Assembly: GCA_958403395.1 (NCBI GenBank)
Contig: CATXXF010000009.1
Coordinates: 1 to 55,905 of the forward strand
Source: an uncultured Collinsella sp.
GTDB lineage: Bacteria > Actinomycetota > Coriobacteriia > Coriobacteriales > Coriobacteriaceae
Direction: 5' to 3'
Length of the DNA: 55,905 bases
The translations under genes and the position numbers were made by a program. The notes under the pieces are model-generated. The model was not told the origin of the DNA. It saw only the letters and a program-made list of their open reading frames with translations, and did no database searches. Shown one piece after another: positions 8,307 to 17,799 of this stretch. Position 1 is the first letter of the stretch; each line of letters starts with the position of its first letter.

Positions 8307-9977
8307 CTAAACCTCCATAACGACCGGGATGATCATCGGACGAGTGCGCGTACGGCTCCAGATAAAGTTAGAGAGCGAGTCGCGCACGGCCTTGCGAATG
8401 GCATCGGAACCGCTGCTCGTAAAGCTGAACTTGCCCTTCTCGATCGTCTTCATGATGGAAGCCGAGGCGTCCTCGGAGAACTGGTCGTCGATGGCAAAGG
8501 AGACACCGCGGCCCGAGAACTCGATGGCCTCGATCTTCTTGTGTTTGAGCGAAACGATAGCGACGGCCGTGACCATACCGTCGTTGGCAAGCTTCTGACG
8601 ATCGCGCAGAACGATAGGGTCGGTATCGCCGATACGCAGTCCGTCGACGTAGACGACGCCAGACTCGACGGGCGTACCGCGCTTGACGATACCGCCACGC
8701 ATCTCGAGCGTATCTCCGTTGTCGAGGATAAAGATATGATCTTCCTTGATGCCCATCTTACGGGCAAGCTGGGCATGGGCGCGCAGATGCACGGCCTCGC
8801 CGTGAACCGGCATAAAGTACGTAGGCTTGGCCATGGCCATCAGGAGCTTAAGCTCCTCTTGGCTGCCGTGGCCCGAGACGTGAACGAGGGCGCGGTTCTT
8901 ATCCCACACGTCGCAGCCAAGCTTAGCGAGGCTGTTGACAACCTGCTGAACGGCCTTCTCGTTACCGGGGACCGGCGTTGCCGAGAGGATGACGGTATCG
9001 CCCTCGTGGATGGAGAGCGTCTTGTGCTCGCCGTTGGCCATGCGCGAAAGGGCCGACAGAGGCTCGCCCTGCGAACCGGTGCACATGACGACAATCTTGT
9101 CGTCGGGCAGGTTATCGATATCGAAGGCATCGATGATATCGGCATCATCAATGTTGAGATAACCGAGCTCGCGCGCCACGCGGGTGTTGGTGAGCATGGA
9201 ACGACCGGTCACGACGACCTTGCGACCGCACTTGCGGGCAGCGTCGCAGATCTGCTGCAGACGATGGATGTGGCTCGAGAACGACGCGACGAACACGCGG
9301 CCCGGAGCATTCTTGATGGCATGCAGCAGATTGGGGCCAACCTCGGCCTCGGACTTGGTAAAGCCGGGGACCGTGGCGTTGGTGGAGTCGGACAGCAACA
9401 GGTCGATGCCCTGCTTGGCAAAGCGGCTGATAGCAGCATAGTCGGGCGTAACGCCGTCGATGGGCGTCTGGTCGAGCTTAAAGTCGCCGGTGTGCATAAC
9501 GGTGCCCTGGTTGGTGCGGATAAACACGCCCAGAGCGCCCGGGATGGAGTGCGTCATCGAGAAGAAGTCGAGCGAGATGCCACCCAAATTGACGTGGCTG
9601 CCGCCCTTGACCTCACGGAACTTGGGTGCACGAATGCGGAACTCGGAGAGCTTGCCCTCGATAAAGCCGAGTGTCAGCTTGCTCGAGAAGATGGGCACCT
9701 TGTTGTTGAGGTCCTGCAGCAGATACGGAAGCGAACCGGTGTGGTCCTCGTGGCCGTGAGTGACGATGATGCCGCGGAGCTTTTCCTCGTTCTCCAGAAC
9801 GTAGGTGTAATCCGGAAGTACCAGATCGATACCGGGCTGGGAATCATCGGGGAACATGAGGCCGGCGTCGACGAGCACCATGTCGTCGCCGCACTCGAAG
9901 ACCGTCATGTTCTTGCCGATGCCATCAAGGCCGCCGAGCGGGATGATCTTCAAGGGAGATGATTTTTTAGCTGCCAT
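8307..9977 (-). CDS. rnj: Ribonuclease J
   Basis: RNase J is a metallo-beta-lactamase-fold nuclease with endo- and 5'-exonuclease activity in RNA turnover. The 556-residue protein has the zinc motif HGHEDHTG, later DSTNATVPGFTKSE and GHGSQEEL segments of the beta-CASP domain, and a C-terminal domain. The ATG at 9977 (MAAKKSSPLKIIPLGG) was chosen because homology begins there and AAAGGAAA lies upstream; an in-frame start 31 codons earlier adds unrelated sequence. It heads the operon running through ftsK to cinA. Confidence 0.95.
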   Translation of the reverse strand: MAAKKSSPLKIIPLGGLDGIGKNMTVFECGDDMVLVDAGLMFPDDSQPGIDLVLPDYTYVLENEEKLRGIIVTHGHEDHTGSLPYLLQDLNNKVPIFSSKLTLGFIEGKLSEFRIRAPKFREVKGGSHVNLGGISLDFFSMTHSIPGALGVFIRTNQGTVMHTGDFKLDQTPIDGVTPDYAAISRFAKQGIDLLLSDSTNATVPGFTKSEAEVGPNLLHAIKNAPGRVFVASFSSHIHRLQQICDAARKCGRKVVVTGRSMLTNTRVARELGYLNIDDADIIDAFDIDNLPDDKIVVMCTGSQGEPLSALSRMANGEHKTLSIHEGDTVILSATPVPGNEKAVQQVVNSLAKLGCDVWDKNRALVHVSGHGSQEELKLLMAMAKPTYFMPVHGEAVHLRAHAQLARKMGIKEDHIFILDNGDTLEMRGGIVKRGTPVESGVVYVDGLRIGDTDPIVLRDRQKLANDGMVTAVAIVSLKHKKIEAIEFSGRGVSFAIDDQFSEDASASIMKTIEKGKFSFTSSGSDAIRKAVRDSLSNFIWSRTRTRPMIIPVVMEV

Positions 9978-10165
9978 AGGTGAGTGTTGTTTCCTTTCTT
10001 CGAAACGGGTCTGAAACAACCGACGGGGCGCTTCTGGCAAACCGACCGACGGGAACGTACAACAATGCATCGCAGAGTCGAAGCAATAACCTCAGTATGA
10101 TACCCATTTGCACAACAACAGACCACCCATGCATCAAAGCCCCATCTGGACCTGTATATCCCGCC
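9978..10165. other. rnj upstream region, no further gene seen
   Basis: The 188 bases between the rnj start and the first structured element hold the rnj leader. A -10-like TATCAT on the minus strand (near 10097-10102) has no clear -35. No open frame with family resemblance was seen. Confidence 0.4.
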
Positions 10166-10298
10166 GGTTTCCCGTGGGGCGGGCACTGATGAAGTTTCCT
10201 GCTCTACAGTCCTGTGCAAGACGGAGGCCACATTAAGTGGCCTCCTGTTCGTGCGGAACTCGCGATAAACTTCATCAGTGCCCGCCCCACGGGAAACC
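10166..10298 (+). repeat. Structured palindromic element, copy A
   Basis: Outer arms 10166-10197 and 10267-10298 are perfect 32-bp inverted repeats. Between them is a 69-nt core with a 9-bp hairpin (GGAGGCCAC and GTGGCCTCC around ATTAA, 10223-10245). The 83-nt region 10191-10273 is conserved in copy B at 11092-11174 in the opposite orientation, with compensatory stem changes. The outer 25 bp of each arm share nothing with copy B. No open frame is present. I do not recognise the family; it could be a structured RNA, a miniature mobile element or both. The strand given is that of the conserved GAAGTTTCCTGCTCTACAG orientation. Confidence 0.85.
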
Positions 10299-10352
10299 TT
10301 CCAAAAAGGGACAGGTTTGTTTTAGTAGGTTTTATCTGCGGGAATGCCGAGG

Positions 10353-10973
10353 CTATGATCCAATTGCCTCGTTGTAGGCATTCAGCTGGCCTTGCCAGAG
10401 CTTGCGATCGTTGTCGGTAATCTCTCGAATGATATGAGCTGGATTGCCGCCGATGATGACGTGGCTTGGAACGTCTTTAACAACAACTGAACCTGAGGCT
10501 ATGACCACATCGTCTCCGATTGATACGCCCGGATTGATAATCACCCCGCCGCCCATCCAGACGTTGTTGCCGATTACGACAGGCTTAGCATACTCGAGGT
10601 CTAGATTGCGCACATCGGCGTCAATTGGATGCCCAGCAGTAAATATACTCACATGGGGTCCTAGAAAGACGTTGTCGCCAAAGGTCACGTAATTTTCGTC
10701 CAGAATCGTCAAACCGGTATTCGCATAGAAATGGTTACCAAACGAAACCCTGTCGCCGTGATCAAAATAAACGGGAGCCGTTAAGACCATATCGTCCGGA
10801 GCAACGCGAAAACACTTCTTTAGTTCCTCAAAGGCGCTCGAATCAGCCCAATACTCCGACTCATTAAACAACTTCTGAGCCGCATGCACCCTACTAAACG
10901 AATGGTCGTTAACCCGATAGGGGCTATAGAGCTCCCCGGCAATCATGCGGTCCCATTCAACCTTATTTGTCAT
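10353..10973 (-). CDS. Hexapeptide-repeat O-acetyltransferase (maltose/galactoside acetyltransferase type)
   Basis: The 206-residue protein belongs to the left-handed beta-helix acyltransferases that move acetyl from acetyl-CoA to a sugar hydroxyl. An N-terminal Mac domain (MIAGELYSPY) is followed by hexapeptide repeats with the catalytic-type GHPID histidine segment and VVIGNNVWMGGGVIINPGVSIGDDVVI. The ATG at 10973 has GGGGG five bases upstream. The gene is clearly more AT-rich than rnj and pnp on either side and lies alone between two inverted copies of a structured element, which suggests acquisition. The natural acceptor is unknown; the maa name is not used because specificity cannot be read. 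Confidence 0.88.
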   Translation of the reverse strand: MTNKVEWDRMIAGELYSPYRVNDHSFSRVHAAQKLFNESEYWADSSAFEELKKCFRVAPDDMVLTAPVYFDHGDRVSFGNHFYANTGLTILDENYVTFGDNVFLGPHVSIFTAGHPIDADVRNLDLEYAKPVVIGNNVWMGGGVIINPGVSIGDDVVIASGSVVVKDVPSHVIIGGNPAHIIREITDNDRKLWQGQLNAYNEAIGS

Positions 10974-11007
10974 GCCAACCCCCTAGGCTAAGCGTTAGAT
11001 GCGAAAA

Positions 11008-11016
11008 AGTATATCA
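11008..11016 (-). promoter_or_regulatory. Extended -10 of the acetyltransferase gene
   Basis: On the minus strand TGATATACT (TG-N-TATACT) lies about 35 bases upstream of the start at 10973. No good -35 is seen, as expected for an extended -10 promoter. Confidence 0.45.
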
Positions 11017-11058
11017 ACTAAGAACAGAAGACCAGCAAGCTACCAACAGCGTTAACCA

Positions 11059-11207
11059 GCCCTTTTGCTTGCACCCGGGAGGGACTCATATGAAGTTTAT
11101 CGCGAGTTCCGCACGCAAAGGAAAGCACTTAATGTGCTTTCCGTCTTGCGCAGGACTGTAGAGCAGGAAACTTCATATGCGGCCCTCCCGGGCGCAAGCA
11201 AAAGGGC
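11059..11207 (-). repeat. Structured palindromic element, copy B
   Basis: Arms 11059-11098 and 11168-11207 are 40-bp inverted repeats with three mismatches. The 69-nt core (11099-11167) contains a 9-bp hairpin, GGAAAGCAC and GTGCTTTCC around ATTAA on the minus strand. Compared with copy A, three base pairs of this hairpin change on both sides and the loop is unchanged. Outside GAAGTTT the arms are unrelated to those of copy A. The right arm runs into the tail of the pnp terminator, so CCCTTTTGCTTGC occurs both there and, copied, in the far arm. Confidence 0.85.
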
Positions 11208-11228
11208 GACCCCTTAGGAGTCGCCCTT
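11202..11228 (-). terminator. Rho-independent terminator of pnp
   Basis: On the minus strand AAGGGCGAC and GTCGCCCTT form a perfect 9-bp stem with a 9-base loop, followed by TTTTGCTT. It lies 24 bases after the pnp stop and overlaps the arm of structured element B by a few bases. Confidence 0.85.
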
Positions 11229-11251
11229 GTTGAGCTGCTTATGTTTAGCTG

Positions 11252-13498
<2,247 letters not shown>

Positions 13499-13603
13499 TG
13501 TTCTCCTTTACCCCACAGGCCCCTTGCCTGCGGGCTTCTCATGTAACGCGGGCCCCCTGCCCCCGCCACGCTGTAGAGCGTGATTGTTCACGCCCTTACA
13601 CAA

Positions 13604-13634
13604 TAAGAGCGCCCCGCTGCGCAGGACGCTCTTA
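13604..13634 (-). terminator. Terminator after rpsO
   Basis: On the minus strand TAAGAGCG and CGCTCTTA form an 8-bp stem with a GC-rich loop, followed by TTGTG, 14 bases after the rpsO stop. The weak U-tract may allow read-through into pnp. Confidence 0.65.
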
Positions 13635-13648
13635 GCATGTACAAATCC

Positions 13649-13927
13649 TTACTGGATGTTGTCGCGGATGCCCAGAGCCTTGATGAGCTCACGGTACTCG
13701 ACGATGTCGTTCTTCTTGATGTAGGAGAGAAGACGACGACGACGGCCAACGAGCATGAGCAGGCCACGACGGGTGTGGAAGTCCTTCTGGTGGGACTTCA
13801 TGTGCTCGGTCAGCTCCTTGATGCGCTCGGACAGGATGGCGACCTGAACCTTGGGGTTACCGGTATCGACCGGGGAGTTACCGAACTGGGCGGTCAGCTC
13901 CGCCTTGCGCTCTTTGGAAACAGTCAT
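13649..13927 (-). CDS. rpsO: Small ribosomal subunit protein uS15
   Basis: S15 binds 16S rRNA and nucleates assembly of the 30S platform. The protein has 92 residues from the ATG at 13927 (MTVSKERKAELTAQFG), close to the usual 89. Recognisable parts are GSPEVQ-like GNPKVQVAILSERI, the LTEHMKSHQKDFHTRRGLL core and GRRRRLLSYIKKND. Codons further upstream in the same frame have no S15 resemblance. It sits between recO and pnp. Confidence 0.97.
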   Translation of the reverse strand: MTVSKERKAELTAQFGNSPVDTGNPKVQVAILSERIKELTEHMKSHQKDFHTRRGLLMLVGRRRRLLSYIKKNDIVEYRELIKALGIRDNIQ

Positions 13928-14065
13928 TGTTTCACCTTTCGTTTCGCGTCGCCCGCGGGCGACTCTATTCGCCTCGGACTGGGAAGCCGCCGGTGGAGCG
14001 AGCATCCAAGGTCGAGGTACCAACAGGTCGGTATGTTACCACAAGCGGCGCGCGCCTGCGCATCA

Positions 14066-14815
14066 TCACCGACCCAACATGAATTCCATCGCACGGAGCC
14101 GCTGGTCAGTGTGCGTCGCAGCCCAAACATGCGAGAGCCCCAGCAAAAACGCCGCCGTATGCGGATCGATCCGCTCGGCCATAAGGGCATCGAACGTCAT
14201 GGACATCAGGGCGCGCAGCCATGCGACCTCGCCGACCGATACCAACTCGGCGCCAGGCACGCTCGAGGCGCACGACCCGCACATGAGCCCGCCCGCCTGA
14301 GGTGAAAAATACGACAGCATGGGGTCTCCGCACAGCACGCAGGCCGAAAAATCGGGTCGATAGCCAACGTGCGACAACAGCTTAAAGACATATGCCGCCA
14401 CGAGCAGGTCCATATGCGCCGCGTCGAGCCCGCTGCCGACAAGTGTGAGCGCCCGCTGCGTGATGGCAAAGGTAAACGGGTCCTCGGCGTCCTCGAACGA
14501 GCACACGCGCGCGACCTCGGCAATCGCGCTTGCGGCGCAAGTCGTCTCGTAATCGGGCGCAGCGCCGAGCGGCGCTTCCATAAGCTCGGCCTGAGAAACC
14601 ACGTCAAGCGACCGTCCATGTGCGAGCAGCATATCGACGGTACAGAACAGCTCGCAGCGCGCCGCCAACCGCCCGCCGGGTTTGCGGGCACCCTTTGCCA
14701 CGGCACGAACCTGCCGACCCCGCTCGTCAAGCATCGTCAGGATCAGGTCGGTCTCTTTGAGCTTCGTCTTGTCCAGGACGAGCACTTTCGTGCGATATGT
14801 GCGAGAACCTGCCAT
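14066..14815 (-). CDS. recO: DNA repair protein RecO
   Basis: RecO anneals complementary single strands and, with RecR, helps load RecA on SSB-coated DNA. The 249-residue protein has an N-terminal OB fold (YRTKVLVLDKTKLKETDLI), a helical middle, and a zinc motif CVLCG...CGSC in the C-terminal half. It is the last gene of the lepA-to-recO series and lies 15 bases downstream of era, a common pairing. Confidence 0.95.
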   Translation of the reverse strand: MAGSRTYRTKVLVLDKTKLKETDLILTMLDERGRQVRAVAKGARKPGGRLAARCELFCTVDMLLAHGRSLDVVSQAELMEAPLGAAPDYETTCAASAIAEVARVCSFEDAEDPFTFAITQRALTLVGSGLDAAHMDLLVAAYVFKLLSHVGYRPDFSACVLCGDPMLSYFSPQAGGLMCGSCASSVPGAELVSVGEVAWLRALMSMTFDALMAERIDPHTAAFLLGLSHVWAATHTDQRLRAMEFMLGR

Positions 14816-14830
14816 TCGCGCCGCGTGTCC

Positions 14831-15907
14831 CTAATCTTCGGCGTTGTAGCCGAAGCGGCGAATCTGGGCCTCGTCGTCACGCCAGCCGGCCTTGACCTTC
14901 ACGTCCAGCTCCAAAAAGACCTGCGTGCCAAAGATGCGTTCAAGGTCGCGACGGGCGTCGATGCCGATATGTTTGATCATCTCGCCGCCCTTTCCAATGA
15001 TGATGCCCTTTTGGCCCTCACGCTCGACGTAAATGGTGGCGTGCACGCGCAGCACCTTCTTGGTCTGCTCGAGCGCATCGCAGATCACGCCCACGGAGTG
15101 CGGGATCTCGTCACGGGTGCGGCGCAGAACCTTCTCGCGCACAAACTCGGCCACAAGGGTCTCGTCGGAAGCGTCGGTACCCATGTCCTCGGGGAACCAA
15201 CGCGGACCCTCGGGCAAAAAGTGCGCAACGGTCTCGATAAAGGCGTCGACGTTGAAGTTCTTGACCGACGACGTCACGATCTCGTCGTCATATTCCATGA
15301 GCTCGTGGGCGGCCTTAAGCTGCTCCATGACCTGTGCGGGGTCGGCCTCATCGGCCTTGGTGAGCACCAGGACCTTCTTGGAACGGGCGCTCTTGACGCG
15401 CTCGGCAACCCAGGCGTCTCCCCTGCCGATCGGCTTGGTGGCATCAATCAAAAACGCGACGACATCGACATCGTTCAGCTCGAACAACGCGCTCTTGTTG
15501 AGCTCGGACCCCAGGCCGTCCTTGGGCTTATGAATACCCGGGGTATCGACAAAGACCAGCTGGTAGCCAGGACGGTTGACGACGGCGCGCATGCGGCGGC
15601 GGGTCGTCTGGGCCACCGGCGAGGTGATGGCGACCTTTTTGCCATAGCAGGCATTAAGCAGCGTGGACTTGCCGGCGTTGGGACGACCGACCAGGGCCAC
15701 AAAACCGCTGCGGAAACCGGGCTCCACGTCACCAAAGCCCGCGAGGCTGTCGCCCTCGTCGCACAGGGCGTCGAGCTCCTCGTCGCTCATGCCCTCAAAC
15801 GGGTCGAACTCCTCGACATCCTCATAGGCCTCTGACGCTTCGGCATCCACCGCATCCAGGGACTCGTCGTCCAGAGTTTCATCGATAGGCTGCATATTGT
15901 CGGACAT
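14831..15907 (-). CDS. era: GTPase Era with acidic N-terminal extension
   Basis: Era binds the 3' end of 16S rRNA and acts in 30S maturation. The 358-residue protein has G1 GRPNAGKS (74-81), G3 DTPG (121-124), a TKAD G4 motif and a C-terminal KH domain with IIIGKGGEMIKHIG. Standard Era is about 300 residues and starts just before G1. Here about 65 extra residues, nearly all acidic (for example EEFDPFEGMSDEELDALCDE), precede the GTPase. It follows dgkA by 12 bases. Confidence 0.96.
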   Translation of the reverse strand: MSDNMQPIDETLDDESLDAVDAEASEAYEDVEEFDPFEGMSDEELDALCDEGDSLAGFGDVEPGFRSGFVALVGRPNAGKSTLLNACYGKKVAITSPVAQTTRRRMRAVVNRPGYQLVFVDTPGIHKPKDGLGSELNKSALFELNDVDVVAFLIDATKPIGRGDAWVAERVKSARSKKVLVLTKADEADPAQVMEQLKAAHELMEYDDEIVTSSVKNFNVDAFIETVAHFLPEGPRWFPEDMGTDASDETLVAEFVREKVLRRTRDEIPHSVGVICDALEQTKKVLRVHATIYVEREGQKGIIIGKGGEMIKHIGIDARRDLERIFGTQVFLELDVKVKAGWRDDEAQIRRFGYNAED

Positions 15908-15919
15908 GGGAATCCCTTT

Positions 15920-16297
15920 CTAAATAAAGCCGAGCGCGTGGGCAAATACCAGCACGCCCACAATCGCGGCGGTGATGGAAAGAACGTATACAGAGGCGGC
16001 GGCGATGTCCTTCGCACGCTTAGCCAGCGGATGGAGCTCCTGGGTCGCTAGGTCGACGATAGCCTCCATAGCGGTGTTGCACAGCTCGCCGTGAATCACC
16101 AGGCCACAACAGATGATAATCGTGGCCCACTCGGCAATGTCGAGCCCCACGATACAGCCGGCAATAATGGTGCACACGCCCGCCACGAGCATGACCTTGA
16201 TGTTGCGCTCGGTCTTGACGGCGGTAACGAAGCCCTCCATGGCGTAGGAGAACGACTTTAAGAAGGACGGATGGTCCTTGTTCGATCCGGGAATCAT
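15920..16297 (-). CDS. dgkA: Diacylglycerol/undecaprenol kinase
   Basis: This 125-residue membrane enzyme belongs to the DgkA family. In Gram-positive bacteria members usually phosphorylate undecaprenol, feeding lipid carrier back to cell-wall synthesis. The family signature ELCNTAMEAIVD and the following AKRAKDIAAA lie between three hydrophobic helices. Substrate choice is inferred from the Gram-positive context. It lies between ybeY and era, a conserved arrangement. Confidence 0.92.
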   Translation of the reverse strand: MIPGSNKDHPSFLKSFSYAMEGFVTAVKTERNIKVMLVAGVCTIIAGCIVGLDIAEWATIIICCGLVIHGELCNTAMEAIVDLATQELHPLAKRAKDIAAASVYVLSITAAIVGVLVFAHALGFI

Positions 16298-16306
16298 AGA
16301 CGGCTC

Positions 16307-16816
16307 CTAGTCGTGGGCGTGGTTGGTAATGGGGCCGACATGGACTAGCTTGGGGTCCTCGCCGCGCTCGAGCGCCAGATCGCGCAGGATGGCGTCCTCG
16401 CGGGCCTCCATGACCTCGGCCTCGTCGTCCTCGATATGGTCATAGCCCAGCAGGTGCAGCATGCCGTGTACGAGCATCAGACGGCACTCGTCAGCGGGGC
16501 TATTGCCAAAACCGGGGGCCTGACGGGCAATAACCTGCGGGGCCAAGATAATATCGCCGAGCTCGAGCGTCTCATCGGCGGGAATATCATCGTCAAAGGC
16601 CGAATCGCACTCAAACGAGAGCACATCGGTGGTGCGGTCGATACCGCGCCACTCGTGGTTGAGCTCGTGCATCTCGTCCTCGTCGACATACGAAAGGGAA
16701 ATCTCGACTTCACGCTCAACGCCCTCGGCGGCAAGCACAACCTCGCAGATGTGCTCCACCTCCTGCGCGTCGAGCAGCGTATCGAGCTCGGCATCGTTGC
16801 TGATCAACACACTCAA
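16307..16816 (-). CDS. ybeY: Endoribonuclease YbeY (rRNA maturation factor)
   Basis: YbeY is a zinc-dependent endoribonuclease of 16S rRNA 3' maturation and ribosome quality control. The 169-residue protein has the full metal motif HGMLHLLGYDH with H117, H121 and H127. The start is TTG at 16816 with AAGGAG five to six bases upstream, overlapping the phoH stop. Together with era and phoH it forms the widespread phoH-ybeY-dgkA-era group. Confidence 0.96.
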   Translation of the reverse strand: MSVLISNDAELDTLLDAQEVEHICEVVLAAEGVEREVEISLSYVDEDEMHELNHEWRGIDRTTDVLSFECDSAFDDDIPADETLELGDIILAPQVIARQAPGFGNSPADECRLMLVHGMLHLLGYDHIEDDEAEVMEAREDAILRDLALERGEDPKLVHVGPITNHAHD

Positions 16817-17799
16817 CGGGACTCCTTTCGGTCACGTACGCGCTTCTCACGCACATCATCATAAGTATCGTATGCCTCGACGATACGACCCACCAGGGCA
16901 TGGCGCACCACGTCGGCACGCTCGAGGTGCGAAAATGCGACATCATCGACACGGCCCAAAATCTTCTCGACATCCGCCAAGCCGCCACGACGACCCACCA
17001 GGTCGCGCTGGCTCAGGTCGCCGGTAATCACGAACTTGGAGTTGAACCCAAGGCGCGTCAGGAACATCTTCATCTGCTCGGGCGTGGTATTTTGCGCCTC
17101 GTCGAGCACCACGAAGGCATCACTCAGCGTGCGGCCGCGCATGTAGGCAAGCGGGGCGATCTCGATCACGCCGCGCTCCATAAGCTCATCGGTGCGCTCG
17201 CGATCCATCATGTCAAAAAGGGCGTCGTAAAGCGGACGCATGTAGGGATCGATCTTTTCCTCGAGGGTGCCGGGCAAAAAGCCCAGATTCTCCCCCGCCT
17301 CGACAACCGGACGCGTCAAGATCAGACGGCCCACCTCGTGACGCTTGAGCGCGGCAACGGCGAGCGCCATAGCCAGATAGGTCTTACCGGTACCGGCAGG
17401 ACCCAAGCCAAACGTGATGGTATGCGAGCGGACGGCATCTACATAGCGCTTTTGCCCGAGCGTCTTGGGGCGAATGACGCGGCCGCGATACGAAAGCAGC
17501 ACATCATCGCGAAGCGACGTAGCCTCGTGCTCACCGTCGCGCAAGACGGCCAGGCAGCGAGAGACATCGTCGGCAGACAGCGTGCGCCCGGCGGCCGCCT
17601 CGCGAAAAGCGTGCTCGAAAAAGCGCGCCACGAGTTCGACCTCGTCCGGGTCGCCGCTCACGGAGATGCTATCGCCACGGGCGACCACATGGGCGCGAAC
17701 CAAGCTCTCAAGCGCACGAAGGACGCCGTCGCCGGCGCCCAAAACGCGCGAGGGATCAATTCCCTCGGGAACGGTAAGTCTAATCTTCGAGGCTTCCAT
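16813..17799 (-). CDS. phoH: PhoH-like ATPase
   Basis: PhoH family proteins are P-loop ATPases related to the N-terminal helicase half; they occur beside ybeY and are linked to RNA metabolism, but the biochemical role is not settled. The 328-residue protein has Walker A GPAGTGKT (133-140) and Walker B AFVVLDEAQN, followed by TRLGFNSKFVITGD. The ATG at 17799 has GGGAGG six bases upstream; longer in-frame starts add unrelated residues. It overlaps the mtaB 3' end by 20 bases. Confidence 0.94.
   Translation of the reverse strand: MEASKIRLTVPEGIDPSRVLGAGDGVLRALESLVRAHVVARGDSISVSGDPDEVELVARFFEHAFREAAAGRTLSADDVSRCLAVLRDGEHEATSLRDDVLLSYRGRVIRPKTLGQKRYVDAVRSHTITFGLGPAGTGKTYLAMALAVAALKRHEVGRLILTRPVVEAGENLGFLPGTLEEKIDPYMRPLYDALFDMMDRERTDELMERGVIEIAPLAYMRGRTLSDAFVVLDEAQNTTPEQMKMFLTRLGFNSKFVITGDLSQRDLVGRRGGLADVEKILGRVDDVAFSHLERADVVRHALVGRIVEAYDTYDDVREKRVRDRKESR

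Noticed and set aside
10166..10298. Element A as a retron, integron attC site or group II intron remnant
   Set aside because: No reverse transcriptase, integrase or integron core sites are near, and the length and layout do not fit any of the three.
11062..11206. Element B as only the pnp terminator
   Set aside because: The terminator is a separate complete hairpin with its own T-run; the element extends 140 bases further and has a homologue elsewhere.
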